A stretch of DNA of 64,000 bases from a bacterium (GCA_026129405.1 JAHCID010000001.1:1457237-1521236); one strand, 5' to 3'. Counted from the stretch's first letter, positions 36,853 to 45,700 are shown. Program-made: numbers and translations. The notes: generated from the sequence alone by a model not told the origin.

Positions 36853-37440
36853 TCAGCGCGGGCGCGACGGCAGCGCGGCGGAGGTGGCCTGTGCGACCTG
36901 CGTCACGACGGCGCCCAGCGCCGCGCCCATCGCGTCGGCGATCGCCGCCGGGTCCGCGTCGGCCAACGGCTCCTCGGCGCTGAACGTGCGATCGAGCCCG
37001 GCGGCGCCCGCGTCCGCCAGGGATGCGCGCACCGTGACCAGCGCGGCACGGCGGGGCCGCAGCACCTCGTCGAACGCGAGTACCTCGACTCGCAGCGCGG
37101 GTGCGTGGGCGTCGTCGGTGAGACGGATACCGGGCGTGCGTTCCAGCTCCGCGCGCAGGGCCTCCTCGACGTAGGTGGCCGGCATGCGTCGCCAGCGCCG
37201 CTGCTCGTAGAGCCCGGACTCGACCGGCGAGGTGCGCCAGGCCATGCGCTCGCGCAGGAACGGGATCGCCCGCACGCTGCGCAGGCGCAGCGGCCGGCCG
37301 GTGGCGGCGGGCGGCGGATCGTCGTCCGCCGCGAGCAGGGGCGAGCCCGGCTCGTACCAGCGCGTCGGCGCCTCGGCGCGGAAGAGGCAGCCGGAGGCGA
37401 GGACGAGGAGAAGCAGCGCGGCGTGCGAGGGTGCGGTCAT
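36853..37440 (-). CDS. ABC-transport auxiliary lipoprotein (PqiC-like)
   Basis: 195 residues with lipobox LVLASGCLF (Cys ~18). The domain YEPGSPLL...LRLRSVRAIPFLRERMAWR, followed by YVEEALRAELERTPGIRLT and a beta-rich end, matches the ABC-type transport auxiliary lipoprotein component family (PqiC/YmbA-like). These anchor MCE-protein tunnels at the outer membrane. The ATG overlaps the mlaD stop (ATGA). It is the last gene of the overlapping four-gene Mla-type operon. Confidence 0.8.
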   Translation of the reverse strand: MTAPSHAALLLLVLASGCLFRAEAPTRWYEPGSPLLAADDDPPPAATGRPLRLRSVRAIPFLRERMAWRTSPVESGLYEQRRWRRMPATYVEEALRAELERTPGIRLTDDAHAPALRVEVLAFDEVLRPRRAALVTVRASLADAGAAGLDRTFSAEEPLADADPAAIADAMGAALGAVVTQVAQATSAALPSRPR

Positions 37441-38366
37441 GGACGCCTCGTCGAGCTGGGCGCGGCGTCGGCGGGCACGCCGCGCAGGAGCCGGCTCGGA
37501 TCGCGCTCGAGCGAGTCGGCCAGGGTGCGGACGGCGTCGAGCGTCTCGCGCAGCGCCACGAGGCTCGCGCGCAGCTCGTCGCGGGCGTCGCCGATGCCGT
37601 CGGCGGCCGAGCCGACGCTGTCGGCCGCCGTGCCGACGCTGGTCGAGGCGCCGCGCAGCGCCGTCGTCGTCTCGCCGAGACGCGCGCCGGTGATCGCGCC
37701 CTCGAGCCGATCCGCCGCGTGCGCCAGGCGGACGAGGAGCTGCTGGAACGCGCCGTCGCCCGACTGCAGCTGGGTGGCGAGGCCGTCGATCGCGCCCAGC
37801 GTCTTGCGCAGGTCCGCCAGAGCGACGCCGGCCTGCTCCTCGAGCGCCGGGAAGCGGTCGAGGATCTCCGTCACCGAGGTCTCGAGGCTCTTCAGCGTCG
37901 ACTCCGCCGAGGGGACGTAGTTCGGCGGTACGGGGAAGGAGAGCTGGGGCGGCGGGAACTTGGCCGGATCGACGAAGTCGGTCTGCAGGAAGCGCACGCC
38001 GGTGATGCCCGCCGACGCCAGCCGCACGCGCAGGTTCGGGTCGAGGAACTGCTCGTCCGGCTCCGGCGCGCGGGCGCGCAGGCCGAGGCGCGCGAGGACG
38101 TCGACGTAGATGTCGGCGGTGACCTGCACGTGGCGGTGGTCGGGCGCCACCGTGATGTCGGTGACGTTGCCCAGCGTGACGCCGCGGAACTTCACCGGCG
38201 AGCCGACCTCGAGCCCCTGCACCGACTCGTCGAAGTAGGTGACGACCGGGAAGGCGTCGCGATCGAGGCGGCGTGCGCCGAGCCAGAAGACGACCCCCAC
38301 GAGCGTCGCCACCGTGACGACGACGAAGAGGCCGAGCTTCCAGTGGTTGGTGGCGGTGCCCGCCAT
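37437..38366 (-). CDS. mlaD: MCE-domain protein, MlaD-like
   Basis: 309 residues. A single N-terminal membrane helix (LGLFVVVTVATLVGVVFWLG) precedes the MCE domain (VQGLEVGSPVKFRGVTLGNV; VRLASAGITGVRFLQTDF). A C-terminal helical region of ~150 residues is longer than in E. coli MlaD. MCE proteins form hexameric hydrophobic channels for phospholipids across the periplasm. The start overlaps the mlaF stop by one base (TGATG). Partner of the flanking ATPase and permease. Confidence 0.9.
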   Translation of the reverse strand: MAGTATNHWKLGLFVVVTVATLVGVVFWLGARRLDRDAFPVVTYFDESVQGLEVGSPVKFRGVTLGNVTDITVAPDHRHVQVTADIYVDVLARLGLRARAPEPDEQFLDPNLRVRLASAGITGVRFLQTDFVDPAKFPPPQLSFPVPPNYVPSAESTLKSLETSVTEILDRFPALEEQAGVALADLRKTLGAIDGLATQLQSGDGAFQQLLVRLAHAADRLEGAITGARLGETTTALRGASTSVGTAADSVGSAADGIGDARDELRASLVALRETLDAVRTLADSLERDPSRLLRGVPADAAPSSTRRP

Positions 38367-39118
38367 CAGGCCGCGGTCCGGGGCTTGCGGTTGAGGAAGG
38401 CGCGTACCTGCGGGTCGTCGGCATGGTCGCGCAGCTCGGCGGGATTGCCGCGTGCGATGATGCCGCGCGTCCCGTGATCGACGAGGATGCAGTCGCGAAC
38501 GATCGCGAAGATGCTGGGCAGCTCGTGCGTGACGATGACGGTGGTCATGCCCAGCGCCCGGTTCAGGGTCAAGATGAGCTCGTCCAGCTCGACGGCGCTG
38601 ATCGGGTCGAGGCCGGCCGACGGCTCGTCGAGGAAGAGCAGCGGCGGGTCGAGCGCCAGCGCGCGGGCGATGCCGGCGCGCTTCTTCATGCCGCCCGAGA
38701 TCTCGGCGGGCAGGTGGTTCTCGAAGCCCTCGAGGCCGACCAGCCGCAGCTTGGCGCGGACGACCGTGTCGACGGCGTCGGCGTCGAGGCCGGTCCAGCG
38801 GCGCAGCGGCAGGCCGACGTTCTGCGCCAGCGTCATCGAGCCGAACAGCGCCGCCGACTGGAAGAGGACGCCGTAGCGCGGCAGATCGTCGGACTGCGCC
38901 GGCGGCGCGCCATCGACGAGGAGCGTGCCGGCGAGGATCGGGTCGAGGCCGATGAGGGCGCGCAGCAGCGTCGACTTGCCGCTGCCGCTGCCGCCGAGGA
39001 TCGCGAAGACCGTGCCCGGCGACACGGTGAAGTCGAGGCTCTCGAGGATCACCGTCTCGCCGTAGCCGACGGCGACGCCGCGCGCGTCGATGATCGGGAC
39101 GTCAGCGTCCGAAGGCAT
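38366..39118 (-). CDS. mlaF: ABC transporter ATPase, MlaF-like
   Basis: 250 residues. Walker A GGSGSGKST (about 44-52), Q-loop region GVLFQSAALFGSMT, signature ISGGMKKRAGIARALAL, Walker B LLFLDEPSAGLDP and switch His in VIVTHEL. The SGGMxKR form of the signature is characteristic of Mla/Mkl-type importers rather than generic exporters. It powers phospholipid movement via MlaE. Its 5' end overlaps the mlaE 3' end by 17 bases. Confidence 0.93.
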   Translation of the reverse strand: MPSDADVPIIDARGVAVGYGETVILESLDFTVSPGTVFAILGGSGSGKSTLLRALIGLDPILAGTLLVDGAPPAQSDDLPRYGVLFQSAALFGSMTLAQNVGLPLRRWTGLDADAVDTVVRAKLRLVGLEGFENHLPAEISGGMKKRAGIARALALDPPLLFLDEPSAGLDPISAVELDELILTLNRALGMTTVIVTHELPSIFAIVRDCILVDHGTRGIIARGNPAELRDHADDPQVRAFLNRKPRTAA

Positions 39119-40238
39119 GCGCCACCACGGTGAAGATCGCGTCGATCATCACGATCGCGAACAGGCTGGTCACCACCGCCGACGTCGTCGCGCGCCCGAC
39201 GCCGTCGGCGCCGCCGCGCGTGGCGAGCCCGCGCTGGCAGGCGATCAGCGCGACTGCGACGCCGAACAGGCCGGTCTTGATGAGCCCGGAGGTGACGTCC
39301 CATAGCTCCACGGCCTTGGCCGTCTCGATGAGGTAGGCGTTGGCGGTGAGGTCGAGCGAGAGCAGCGAGACCAGGAGCCCGCCGGCGATGCCCACCACGT
39401 CGCCGAGGACGGCGAGCAGCGGCAGCACCAGCACGAGCGCCAGCACGCGCGGGAAGACGAGGAAGCGGTACGGGTCGAGACCGAGCGTGTGGAGGGCGTC
39501 GATCTCCTCCGAGACGCGCATGGTGCCGAGCTCCGCGGCGAAGGCGGCGCCGGAGCGTCCGGCCACGATGATGGCGGTCATGAGCGGCGCCAGCTCGCGT
39601 GTCACCGACAGGCCGACCAGGTCGGCGACGAAGATGTCGGCGCCGAACTGCGTCAGCTGGATCGCCGCCTGGAACGCGGTGACGACGCCGACGAGGAAGT
39701 TGATCATGAGGACGATGGGTACGCCGTCGGCACCGGCGCGCTCCATCAGACGCGGCACGTCGGCCCAGCTGACGGTGCGCGGGGCGCGCACGGCCTCGGC
39801 GGTTGCCACCGCGAAGTCGCCGACGAAGTCGAGCACGCCGGCCTCGCGCACCGTCGACAGCGTCTCGCGCCCGATCTGATCGAGGATGCCGATGTGCGTC
39901 GGCGCGACGTGCAGGCTCGCGCGCGGCGGATGCGAGCCGTACAGATCGAGCATCGCCCGCACCGAGCCGGTCGCGCCGACGATCGCCGTGGTCGCGCCGT
40001 CGCCGGCGAGGTCGCCCTGGAGGTCGAGGAGGAGCGCCGTCGCGGCGCCGTCGAGATGATCGACGCCGGCGAGGTCGAAGCGCATCCGCGGCGCGACCGG
40101 GCGCGCGAGGTGCTGCACCCGCTGCCAGGACGGGAAGCACTGCCGGAAGCGCAGGGCGCCGTGGAAGCGCAGCTCGGTCGTGCCGTCGCCGGCCAGCACG
40201 CGCTCGACGCGATAGCCCGGCCCCTCGGTCTCGGTCAC
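39102..40238 (-). CDS. mlaE: MlaE-type permease with N-terminal STAS domain
   Basis: 378 residues, GTG start. The first ~110 residues form a STAS-like domain (RFDLAGVDHLDGAATALLLDL); in E. coli this function is a separate protein, MlaB, so this is the fused form. The permease part carries the MlaE signature: GVPIVLMINFLVGVVTAFQA, VGLSVTRELAPLMTAIIVAG, GRSGAAFAAELGTMRVSEEI and ALHTLGLDPYRFLVFPR. It is inner-membrane and transports phospholipids with MlaF and MlaD. First gene of the operon. Confidence 0.92.
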   Translation of the reverse strand: MTETEGPGYRVERVLAGDGTTELRFHGALRFRQCFPSWQRVQHLARPVAPRMRFDLAGVDHLDGAATALLLDLQGDLAGDGATTAIVGATGSVRAMLDLYGSHPPRASLHVAPTHIGILDQIGRETLSTVREAGVLDFVGDFAVATAEAVRAPRTVSWADVPRLMERAGADGVPIVLMINFLVGVVTAFQAAIQLTQFGADIFVADLVGLSVTRELAPLMTAIIVAGRSGAAFAAELGTMRVSEEIDALHTLGLDPYRFLVFPRVLALVLVLPLLAVLGDVVGIAGGLLVSLLSLDLTANAYLIETAKAVELWDVTSGLIKTGLFGVAVALIACQRGLATRGGADGVGRATTSAVVTSLFAIVMIDAIFTVVAHAFGR

Positions 40239-40357
40239 GAGGCGACGTCATGTCGGGGCGGGGCGCCCCGAGTCAACGCGCAGGCGCGGCACCGCCGCGT
40301 CCGGCACGGCGAAAAACGCCATCGTCATCCGGCGTCCGCGCTGCTAGTCGTAACGCC

Positions 40358-42325
40358 ATGCGGGACGCGACCACGGCCCGCGTGCGCGGGGGGATGCTGG
40401 GGGCGGTCCTCGTCCTCGGGCTGGCGCACGCGGCTCACGCGGCGGAGTACTGGGTCAAGAACGGCGGCAGCGACGCCGCGAACGGGCTCTCGCCGGGCAC
40501 GGCATGGGCGACGCTGGTGCACGCCGCCGCCGCCGTCGGCCCCGGCGATACGGTGCGCGTGCTCGACGGCGCCTACCGCGGCTTCTACCTCGACACCTCG
40601 GGCACGCCCGGCAACCCGATCACGTTCAGGGCCGAGGGCCCGAACGTTCGCATCGTGCAGGACAACCCGCGTACGCCCGACGGCATCAACCTCGAGGGCG
40701 CGTCGTGGGTCGTCATCGACGGCTTCGTCGTGAACGACCGCTCGCGCACCGGCATCCGCGCCGTCGAGGCGTCGCACGTGACGATCCGCAACAACTCGCT
40801 CGGCTCGAACTACAAGTGGGGCATCCTGACGGGCCACGTCGACGACGTGCTGATCGAGCACAACGAGGCGTACGGCGCCGCGGACGAGCACGGCATCTAC
40901 GTCTCGAACGCCTGCGACCGGCCGGTCGTGCGCTACAACGTCGTGCACCACAACGTCGGCAACGGCCTGCACTTCAACGGCGACGCGAGCTTCGGCGGCG
41001 ACGGCATCGTCGAGAACGCGCTCGTCGAAGGCAACGTCATCTACGAGAACGGGTTCCCGAAGGGCGGGTCCGGCATCAACATGGACGGCGGCGTGAACGG
41101 CGTCATCCGCAACAATCTACTCTACGCCAACCACGCCAGCGGCATCAGCCTCTACCGCATCGACGCCGCCGCACCGTCGACCGGCAACCTGGTCGTCAAC
41201 AACACCATCATCCAGGCGTCGGACGCGCGCTGGGCGATCAACATCCGCGACGGCTCGACCGGCAACACCGTACGCAACAACATCCTGTGGAACGCGCATG
41301 CCTTCCGCGGCGTGATCGCGATCGACGCCGCCAGCCGGCCGGGTTTCACGTCGGACTACAACAGCGTCATGAGCCGCCTCAGCCTCGACGGTGGCGGCAG
41401 CGTCGTCTCGCTCGCCGCCTGGCAGGCGCAGGGCTACGATGCCCACAGCTTCGTCGCCACGCCGGCCGACCACTTCCTCGTGCCGGGGAGCGACTGGCAC
41501 CTGCGGCCGACCAGCCCCGCGGTCGACGCCGGCACGCTGGCGGGCGCGCCGGCGACGGATCTCGACGGCGCCCCGCGCCCGGTCGGCGCCGGCGTCGACC
41601 TCGGCGCGTACGAGCTGCAGCTCCTCACCTGCGGCGACGGCAACGTCGACCCCGGCGAGCAGTGCGGCGAGCCGACGATGGGCAGCTGCGCCGATCCGTG
41701 CACGACCTGCGTCGGCTGCACCTGCGCCCAGCTCCCGCCCACCTGCGGCGACGGCCTCGTCTGCGGCAGCGAGGCGTGCGAGCAGGACGCCGACTGCGGC
41801 GACGGCCGGGTCTGCAGCGGCTGCCAGTGCATCGACGCCGCGCTCTGCACGAGCGGCACCCCGCTCGTCCGCCCGAAGCTCGTCCTCGCCGCGTCGCCGA
41901 TGAAGCTCACGCTGAAGGCCGACGCGACCATTCCCCAGCCCTTCACCGGCGTGAACCCGCCCGCGAACGGCGTGCGTCTCGTCGTCGACTCGACGACCGG
42001 CCCCGGCGGCCTCGAGGTCGCCGTCCCCGCCGGTCCGCTCTGGAAGACGAACGGCGCCGGCACCGTCTGGACCTACGCCGATCGCCACGGCACCGCCGGC
42101 GGCATCACGAAGCTCGTGGTCCAGAACCGCTCCGCCAAGACCCCGGGCCTGCTCCGCGTCACCGCCAAGGGCAAAGGCGGCTCCGTGACGTTGCCGCATG
42201 CCGCCTCGACCCGCGCCGCCCTCGTTCTCGGCAGCGCGAGCGAGTGCGCGGCATACGTCTGGAACGGCCCGACGAGCCCACGCCCCCGCTGCAACGCCAC
42301 CTCGGCGCGCACGGTCTGCAAGTAG
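40358..42325 (+). CDS. secreted right-handed beta-helix protein with cysteine repeat
   Basis: 655 residues with a signal peptide ending HAAHAAEY. The opening YWVKNGGSDAANGLSPGTAW is the usual start of extracellular pectate-lyase-like beta-helices. Rungs run to ~395 (VTIRNNSLGSNYKWGI, VVRYNVVHHNVGNGLHF). A SPAVDAGTLAG...DLGAYEL closing segment and a CGDGNVDPGEQCGE cysteine region follow. A C-terminal beta module (~500-650: KLVLAASPMKLTLKAD...) is shared with the protein at 34834-36723. It may bind or cleave polysaccharide; no catalytic residues can be assigned. Confidence 0.8.
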   Translation: MRDATTARVRGGMLGAVLVLGLAHAAHAAEYWVKNGGSDAANGLSPGTAWATLVHAAAAVGPGDTVRVLDGAYRGFYLDTSGTPGNPITFRAEGPNVRIVQDNPRTPDGINLEGASWVVIDGFVVNDRSRTGIRAVEASHVTIRNNSLGSNYKWGILTGHVDDVLIEHNEAYGAADEHGIYVSNACDRPVVRYNVVHHNVGNGLHFNGDASFGGDGIVENALVEGNVIYENGFPKGGSGINMDGGVNGVIRNNLLYANHASGISLYRIDAAAPSTGNLVVNNTIIQASDARWAINIRDGSTGNTVRNNILWNAHAFRGVIAIDAASRPGFTSDYNSVMSRLSLDGGGSVVSLAAWQAQGYDAHSFVATPADHFLVPGSDWHLRPTSPAVDAGTLAGAPATDLDGAPRPVGAGVDLGAYELQLLTCGDGNVDPGEQCGEPTMGSCADPCTTCVGCTCAQLPPTCGDGLVCGSEACEQDADCGDGRVCSGCQCIDAALCTSGTPLVRPKLVLAASPMKLTLKADATIPQPFTGVNPPANGVRLVVDSTTGPGGLEVAVPAGPLWKTNGAGTVWTYADRHGTAGGITKLVVQNRSAKTPGLLRVTAKGKGGSVTLPHAASTRAALVLGSASECAAYVWNGPTSPRPRCNATSARTVCK

Positions 42326-42398
42326 CATCGCACGATCGCCGCGACCCATACCGCGCGCACCCTTGGCGCCCGGCCGCGCCTCGGCGTACACCGGCCCG

Positions 42399-43547
42399 AT
42401 GGACCTGACGCCGTTCCGGATCGCCGTGCCCGACGCGACCCTCGCCGATCTCCGCGAGCGTCTCGCGCGCACCCGTTTCCCCGACGAGCTCACCGACGTC
42501 GGGTGGGACTACGGCACGCCGCTCGCGCTCATGCGCGACCTCGTCGCCTACTGGCGCGACCAGTACGACTGGCGGTCGCAGGAGGCGGCGCTGAACCTGT
42601 TCCCGCAGTGGAAGGCGCAGGTCGACGACCTCGGCATCCACTTCCTCCACGTGAAGGGCAAGGGGCCGAAGCCGTTCCCGCTCGTGATCACGCATAGCTG
42701 GCCCGGCTCGGTCGCTGAGTTCACGCGCATCATCCCGCTGCTGACCGATCCGGGCGCGTACGGCGGCGACCCGGCCGACGCCTTCGACGTCGTCGCGCCG
42801 TCGATGCCGGGCTACGGCTTCTCCGACCACGCCCGCACGCGCGGCATGGACGCCGAGCGCATCGCCGCGCTCTGGGCGAAGCTCATGCAGGGTCTCGGCT
42901 ACGCCCGCTTCGGCGCCCACGGCGGCGACTGGGGCTCGATCGTGAGCACGCACCTCGGCGCCTACCACGCCGACGTGGTCGCCGGCATCCATCTCAACAT
43001 GGTGGTGGCGTTTCCGCCCGACCCCGCCAACCCGATCGACGGCCTCACCCAGGAGGAGGTCGTCGAGATCATGCCGATGGAGCAGTGGCTCCAAGAGGAG
43101 GCCGGCTACCAGCGCATCCAGGGCACGAAGCCCCAGACCCTCGGCTACGCCCTCAACGACTCGCCCGCCGGTCTCGCCGCCTGGATCGTCGAGAAGTTCC
43201 GCGCCTGGAGCGACTGCGACGGCGACGTCCTCGAGCGCTTCTCGTGGGACGACCTGCTCACCAACGTCATGCTCTACTGGGTCCCCCAGACGGCGACGTC
43301 GTCGGCGCGTCTCTACTACGAGATGAGGCACGCGGGAAAATTCCCCCCCCAGGGCTTCCGCGTCGCCGTCCCCACCGCCTGCGCCATCTTCCCGAAGGAG
43401 ATGTTCAAGCCGCCGCGCAAATGGGTGGAGCAACTGTATGACGTCGCCCGCTGGACCCGTTTCGACCGCGGCGGCCACTTCGCGGCGATGGAGGAGCCGG
43501 AGCTGCTGGCGGAGGACGTGCGGGCGTTCTTCCGCGGGCTGCGCTAG
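42399..43547 (+). CDS. epoxide hydrolase (EHN-domain alpha/beta hydrolase)
   Basis: 382 residues, the usual size. The N-terminal EHN domain (FRIAVPDATLADLRERLART ... GWDYGTPLALMRDLV) is followed by the alpha/beta hydrolase fold. HSWPGS is the oxyanion-hole loop, and GAHGGDWGS contains the nucleophilic aspartate. The C-terminal GGHFAAMEEPELLAEDV holds the catalytic histidine. It opens epoxides to diols, typically of xenobiotic, terpene or lipid origin. Stand-alone gene; a short hairpin follows the stop. Confidence 0.9.
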   Translation: MDLTPFRIAVPDATLADLRERLARTRFPDELTDVGWDYGTPLALMRDLVAYWRDQYDWRSQEAALNLFPQWKAQVDDLGIHFLHVKGKGPKPFPLVITHSWPGSVAEFTRIIPLLTDPGAYGGDPADAFDVVAPSMPGYGFSDHARTRGMDAERIAALWAKLMQGLGYARFGAHGGDWGSIVSTHLGAYHADVVAGIHLNMVVAFPPDPANPIDGLTQEEVVEIMPMEQWLQEEAGYQRIQGTKPQTLGYALNDSPAGLAAWIVEKFRAWSDCDGDVLERFSWDDLLTNVMLYWVPQTATSSARLYYEMRHAGKFPPQGFRVAVPTACAIFPKEMFKPPRKWVEQLYDVARWTRFDRGGHFAAMEEPELLAEDVRAFFRGLR

Positions 43548-43562
43548 GGCGCGACCCGCGCC
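43548..43562. terminator. short hairpin between convergent genes
   Basis: GGCGCG-ACC-CGCGCC begins directly after the TAG of the epoxide hydrolase gene, upstream of the convergent LuxR gene end. The stem is six perfect pairs with no T-tract. Confidence 0.35.
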
Positions 43563-43595
43563 GGAAGGGCGACGGAGGAGACCGGCCGGCCCCCG

Positions 43596-44738
43596 TTACC
43601 GGCGCCGCGGCCCCAGCAGCGCCGGCGACGTGATCGCCAGTCGCACCAGCTCCGCCTGCCGCCGGGTCTGCGTCCGGGCCAGTGCGCGCTTCAGCTGGGT
43701 GCGCGCGGTGTGCTCCGTGACGCCGAGCGTTCTGGCGGCTTCGGCGACGGTGGCGCCGCGGGCGAGGGCGAGCGTCAGGCGGGCTTCGGCCGGGGAGAGG
43801 CCGAGGTGGGCTTCGAGGGCGGTCGGGTCGCCGGCGGGGGTGGCGGCGAGGTCGTTCACGAAGATCACGACGCTGGCGTTCGCCGAGGTGCCGCGGAGGA
43901 GCGCGCCGCGGAGCGGCGCGACCACGAGGACGAGGGTGCGCTCGCCGGTGCGGCGGCGGATAGGGAGGGCGTGGGGAGGTGTGCGGGCGGTGGCGCCCGT
44001 CGGGGCAGCGACGGCGATCAGGGCCTGGAGATGGCCGTGGTCGGTGGCGTCGAGGGTGCGGACGCGGCCGTTCTCGAGGACGAGGCCGTCGCGCGACGCG
44101 AGCAGGGCTTCGGCGACGGCGTTGGCGGCGTGGAGGCGGCCCGTCGTGTCGATGAGGAGGACGCCGCCCGGGAGGCAGTCGAGGACGTGGAGCCGCTCGT
44201 CGCGCCGGGCCTCGGCGGTGTCGAGGCGGCGCTGCAGGTCGAGGGCGCGGCCGACGTGCGGCAGGATCGCGTCGAGCAGGGCCACGTCGTCGGCGTCGAA
44301 CGGGGGCGCGTGGCGCGGGCGGACGACACGGATCACGCCGAGCTCGTCGGGGGTGCGCAGCGCGACCCCGCCGGCGAGGTGGAAGAGGCCCTGCGGGCGC
44401 AGGAAGTCGGCGTAGAACTCCGACGACTCGAGAGCGGCGTCGGGCACCAGCGCGCTGCCGACGAAGCTCGTGTCGGCGGGCAGGGTGCGGATCCGCCGGC
44501 GGCGCAGATCGAGGCGCGCGTAGTGCTCCTCGTAGGCGGTTTTCCAGGTGGGATCGTGGTCTCGCGTCTCGGCGAGGCGCGGCCGGTCGGTGGCGATCTC
44601 GTGTACGAAGACGCCGGGCAGGACGCCGCGCAGCACTTCGCCGAGCCGGCCGAGGAAGCAGGTCCAACCCTCGGGATGGTCCGGGGCCTCGTAGGCGAGC
44701 TCGGTCAGCAGCGGGGCAGCGTCGCCAGGCGTGGCCAT
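43596..44738 (-). CDS. LuxR-family transcriptional regulator
   Basis: 380 residues. The start ATG at 44738 is chosen because the upstream extension is low-complexity Arg/Pro sequence. The N-terminal ~300 residues look like a GAF/PAS-type sensor (GWTCFLGRLGEVLRGVLPGV; PPFDADDVALLDAILPHVGR; GVLLIDTTGRLHAANAVAEALL). The C-terminal ~65 residues are a LuxR helix-turn-helix (GLSPAEARLTLALARGAT ... AARTLGVTEHTARTQLKRAL). It probably responds to a small ligand. It is divergent from a small gene; two 10-bp direct repeats lie between. Confidence 0.85.
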   Translation of the reverse strand: MATPGDAAPLLTELAYEAPDHPEGWTCFLGRLGEVLRGVLPGVFVHEIATDRPRLAETRDHDPTWKTAYEEHYARLDLRRRRIRTLPADTSFVGSALVPDAALESSEFYADFLRPQGLFHLAGGVALRTPDELGVIRVVRPRHAPPFDADDVALLDAILPHVGRALDLQRRLDTAEARRDERLHVLDCLPGGVLLIDTTGRLHAANAVAEALLASRDGLVLENGRVRTLDATDHGHLQALIAVAAPTGATARTPPHALPIRRRTGERTLVLVVAPLRGALLRGTSANASVVIFVNDLAATPAGDPTALEAHLGLSPAEARLTLALARGATVAEAARTLGVTEHTARTQLKRALARTQTRRQAELVRLAITSPALLGPRRR

Positions 44739-44750
44739 GAAACCTCGGTG

Positions 44751-44797
44751 GGGAGTTCGTACACCATTCGGACGACGCGCGACCAGGGAGTTCGTGC
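44751..44797. promoter_or_regulatory. direct-repeat candidate operator in divergent promoter region
   Basis: GGGAGTTCGT occurs at 44751-44760 and again at 44786-44795, both followed by AC or GC, with a 35-base period. They are the only obvious repeat between the divergent luxR-type gene and the small gene at 44823. The LuxR protein or RNA polymerase regulation may act here. Confidence 0.4.
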
Positions 44798-44822
44798 GAG
44801 GAACATGCGCGGGAGGATCGCA

Positions 44823-45065
44823 ATGTCGGAGCCACGCGCCGTCGTCCTGCCGTTCCCACCGCGCCCGGGCGCCGAGAGGCCGGCCGGGTGCCGGCCGATG
44901 CCGCCGGGCCGGTCGGCCACGGAGGAGCACGGCCTGAACGCCGCCTGGGACGAGCTGCTGTGGTTGGCCATCCAGGCCTGGAGCTGGCGCGATCCCGAGA
45001 GCCTGGTCGCCATCGAGGAGGCGGTGGCGGTGCTCCAGCGGGAGGTCGAACGCGACTGGTCGTAG
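44823..45065 (+). CDS. small hypothetical protein
   Basis: 80 residues. The start at 44823 is set by GGGAGGA five bases upstream; an in-frame ATG at 44805 is less well placed. The N-terminal half is Pro/Arg-rich (VVLPFPPRPGAERPAG). The C-terminal half is a tryptophan-containing acidic helix (ELLWLAIQAWSWRDPESLVA) with an EEAVAVLQREVERDW end. No known domain. Divergently placed from the LuxR regulator, hence a candidate target. Confidence 0.5.
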   Translation: MSEPRAVVLPFPPRPGAERPAGCRPMPPGRSATEEHGLNAAWDELLWLAIQAWSWRDPESLVAIEEAVAVLQREVERDWS

Positions 45066-45111
45066 CCATTCGCCTTGACAACCCGGGGAGGCGCCAAGAG
45101 ACTCCCCGCCC

Positions 45112-45279
45112 ATGGGTCGTGCCGGTAGCCCCTCGTTCGCCTCCGAGCTCTGGGCCTTCATGCGGGTCCGGAAGAAGTGGTGGCTGGGACCGATCGTTCT
45201 GGTCCTCGTGCTCTTCGGCGCCCTGATCGTCTTCACCCAGGGGTCGGCCGTGGCGCCCTTCATCTACACGATCTTCTGA
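45112..45279 (+). CDS. DUF5989-family small membrane protein
   Basis: 55 residues, beginning ASELWAFMRVRKKWWLGPIV-like after a short leader. There is one membrane helix (LGPIVLVLVLFGALIVFTQG) and the ending APFIYTIF. This is the typical DUF5989 form, nearly always encoded before an SxtJ-like membrane protein and a carbamoyltransferase, as here. The stop TGA overlaps the next ATG (TGATG). Probable inner-membrane accessory of the carbamoyltransferase system; biochemical role unknown. Confidence 0.8.
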   Translation: MGRAGSPSFASELWAFMRVRKKWWLGPIVLVLVLFGALIVFTQGSAVAPFIYTIF

Positions 45280-45692
45280 TGGAGGGATCGGCCGTCGTGC
45301 CGGCCCGCACGCCACGGGAGCTGCGCCGATTCGGCGTCTCCGTGGGGGGCGTCTTCGGGCTCCTGGCGCTCATCAGCTGGTGGCGCGGGCACACCGTTCC
45401 GCCGATGGTTCTCGGGGCGCTGTGCATGGGCCTGGTCGTGCCGGGGCTGGTCGCGCCGGCGGTGCTCGGGCCGGTCGAGCGCCGCTGGATGCGCTTCGCG
45501 GAGGTGCTCGGCCGCATCAACGCGCGCATCATCCTCTCCGTGTTCTGGGTGCTGGTGATGACGCCGGTGGGGCTCGTGCGCCGCCTCTTCGGCGATCCCC
45601 TCGACCGCTCGATGCGCAGCGGGCAGACGTCGGTGTGGGTGCGGCGACCGGTCGAGCCGGTCGACGTCGACCGCTACCGGCAGCAGTTCTAG
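45279..45692 (+). CDS. SxtJ-family membrane protein
   Basis: 137 residues starting at the overlapping ATG. Basic N-terminus (TPRELRRFGVSVGGVFGLLA) and membrane helices around 18-32, 42-58 and 85-105 (INARIILSVFWVLVMTPVGL), then RRLFGDPLDR. SxtJ-like proteins are small membrane proteins coded beside carbamoyltransferases in saxitoxin and many polysaccharide or natural-product loci. An AGGAG overlapping its stop serves the next gene. Confidence 0.8.
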   Translation: MEGSAVVPARTPRELRRFGVSVGGVFGLLALISWWRGHTVPPMVLGALCMGLVVPGLVAPAVLGPVERRWMRFAEVLGRINARIILSVFWVLVMTPVGLVRRLFGDPLDRSMRSGQTSVWVRRPVEPVDVDRYRQQF

Positions 45693-45700
45693 GAGCGCGC

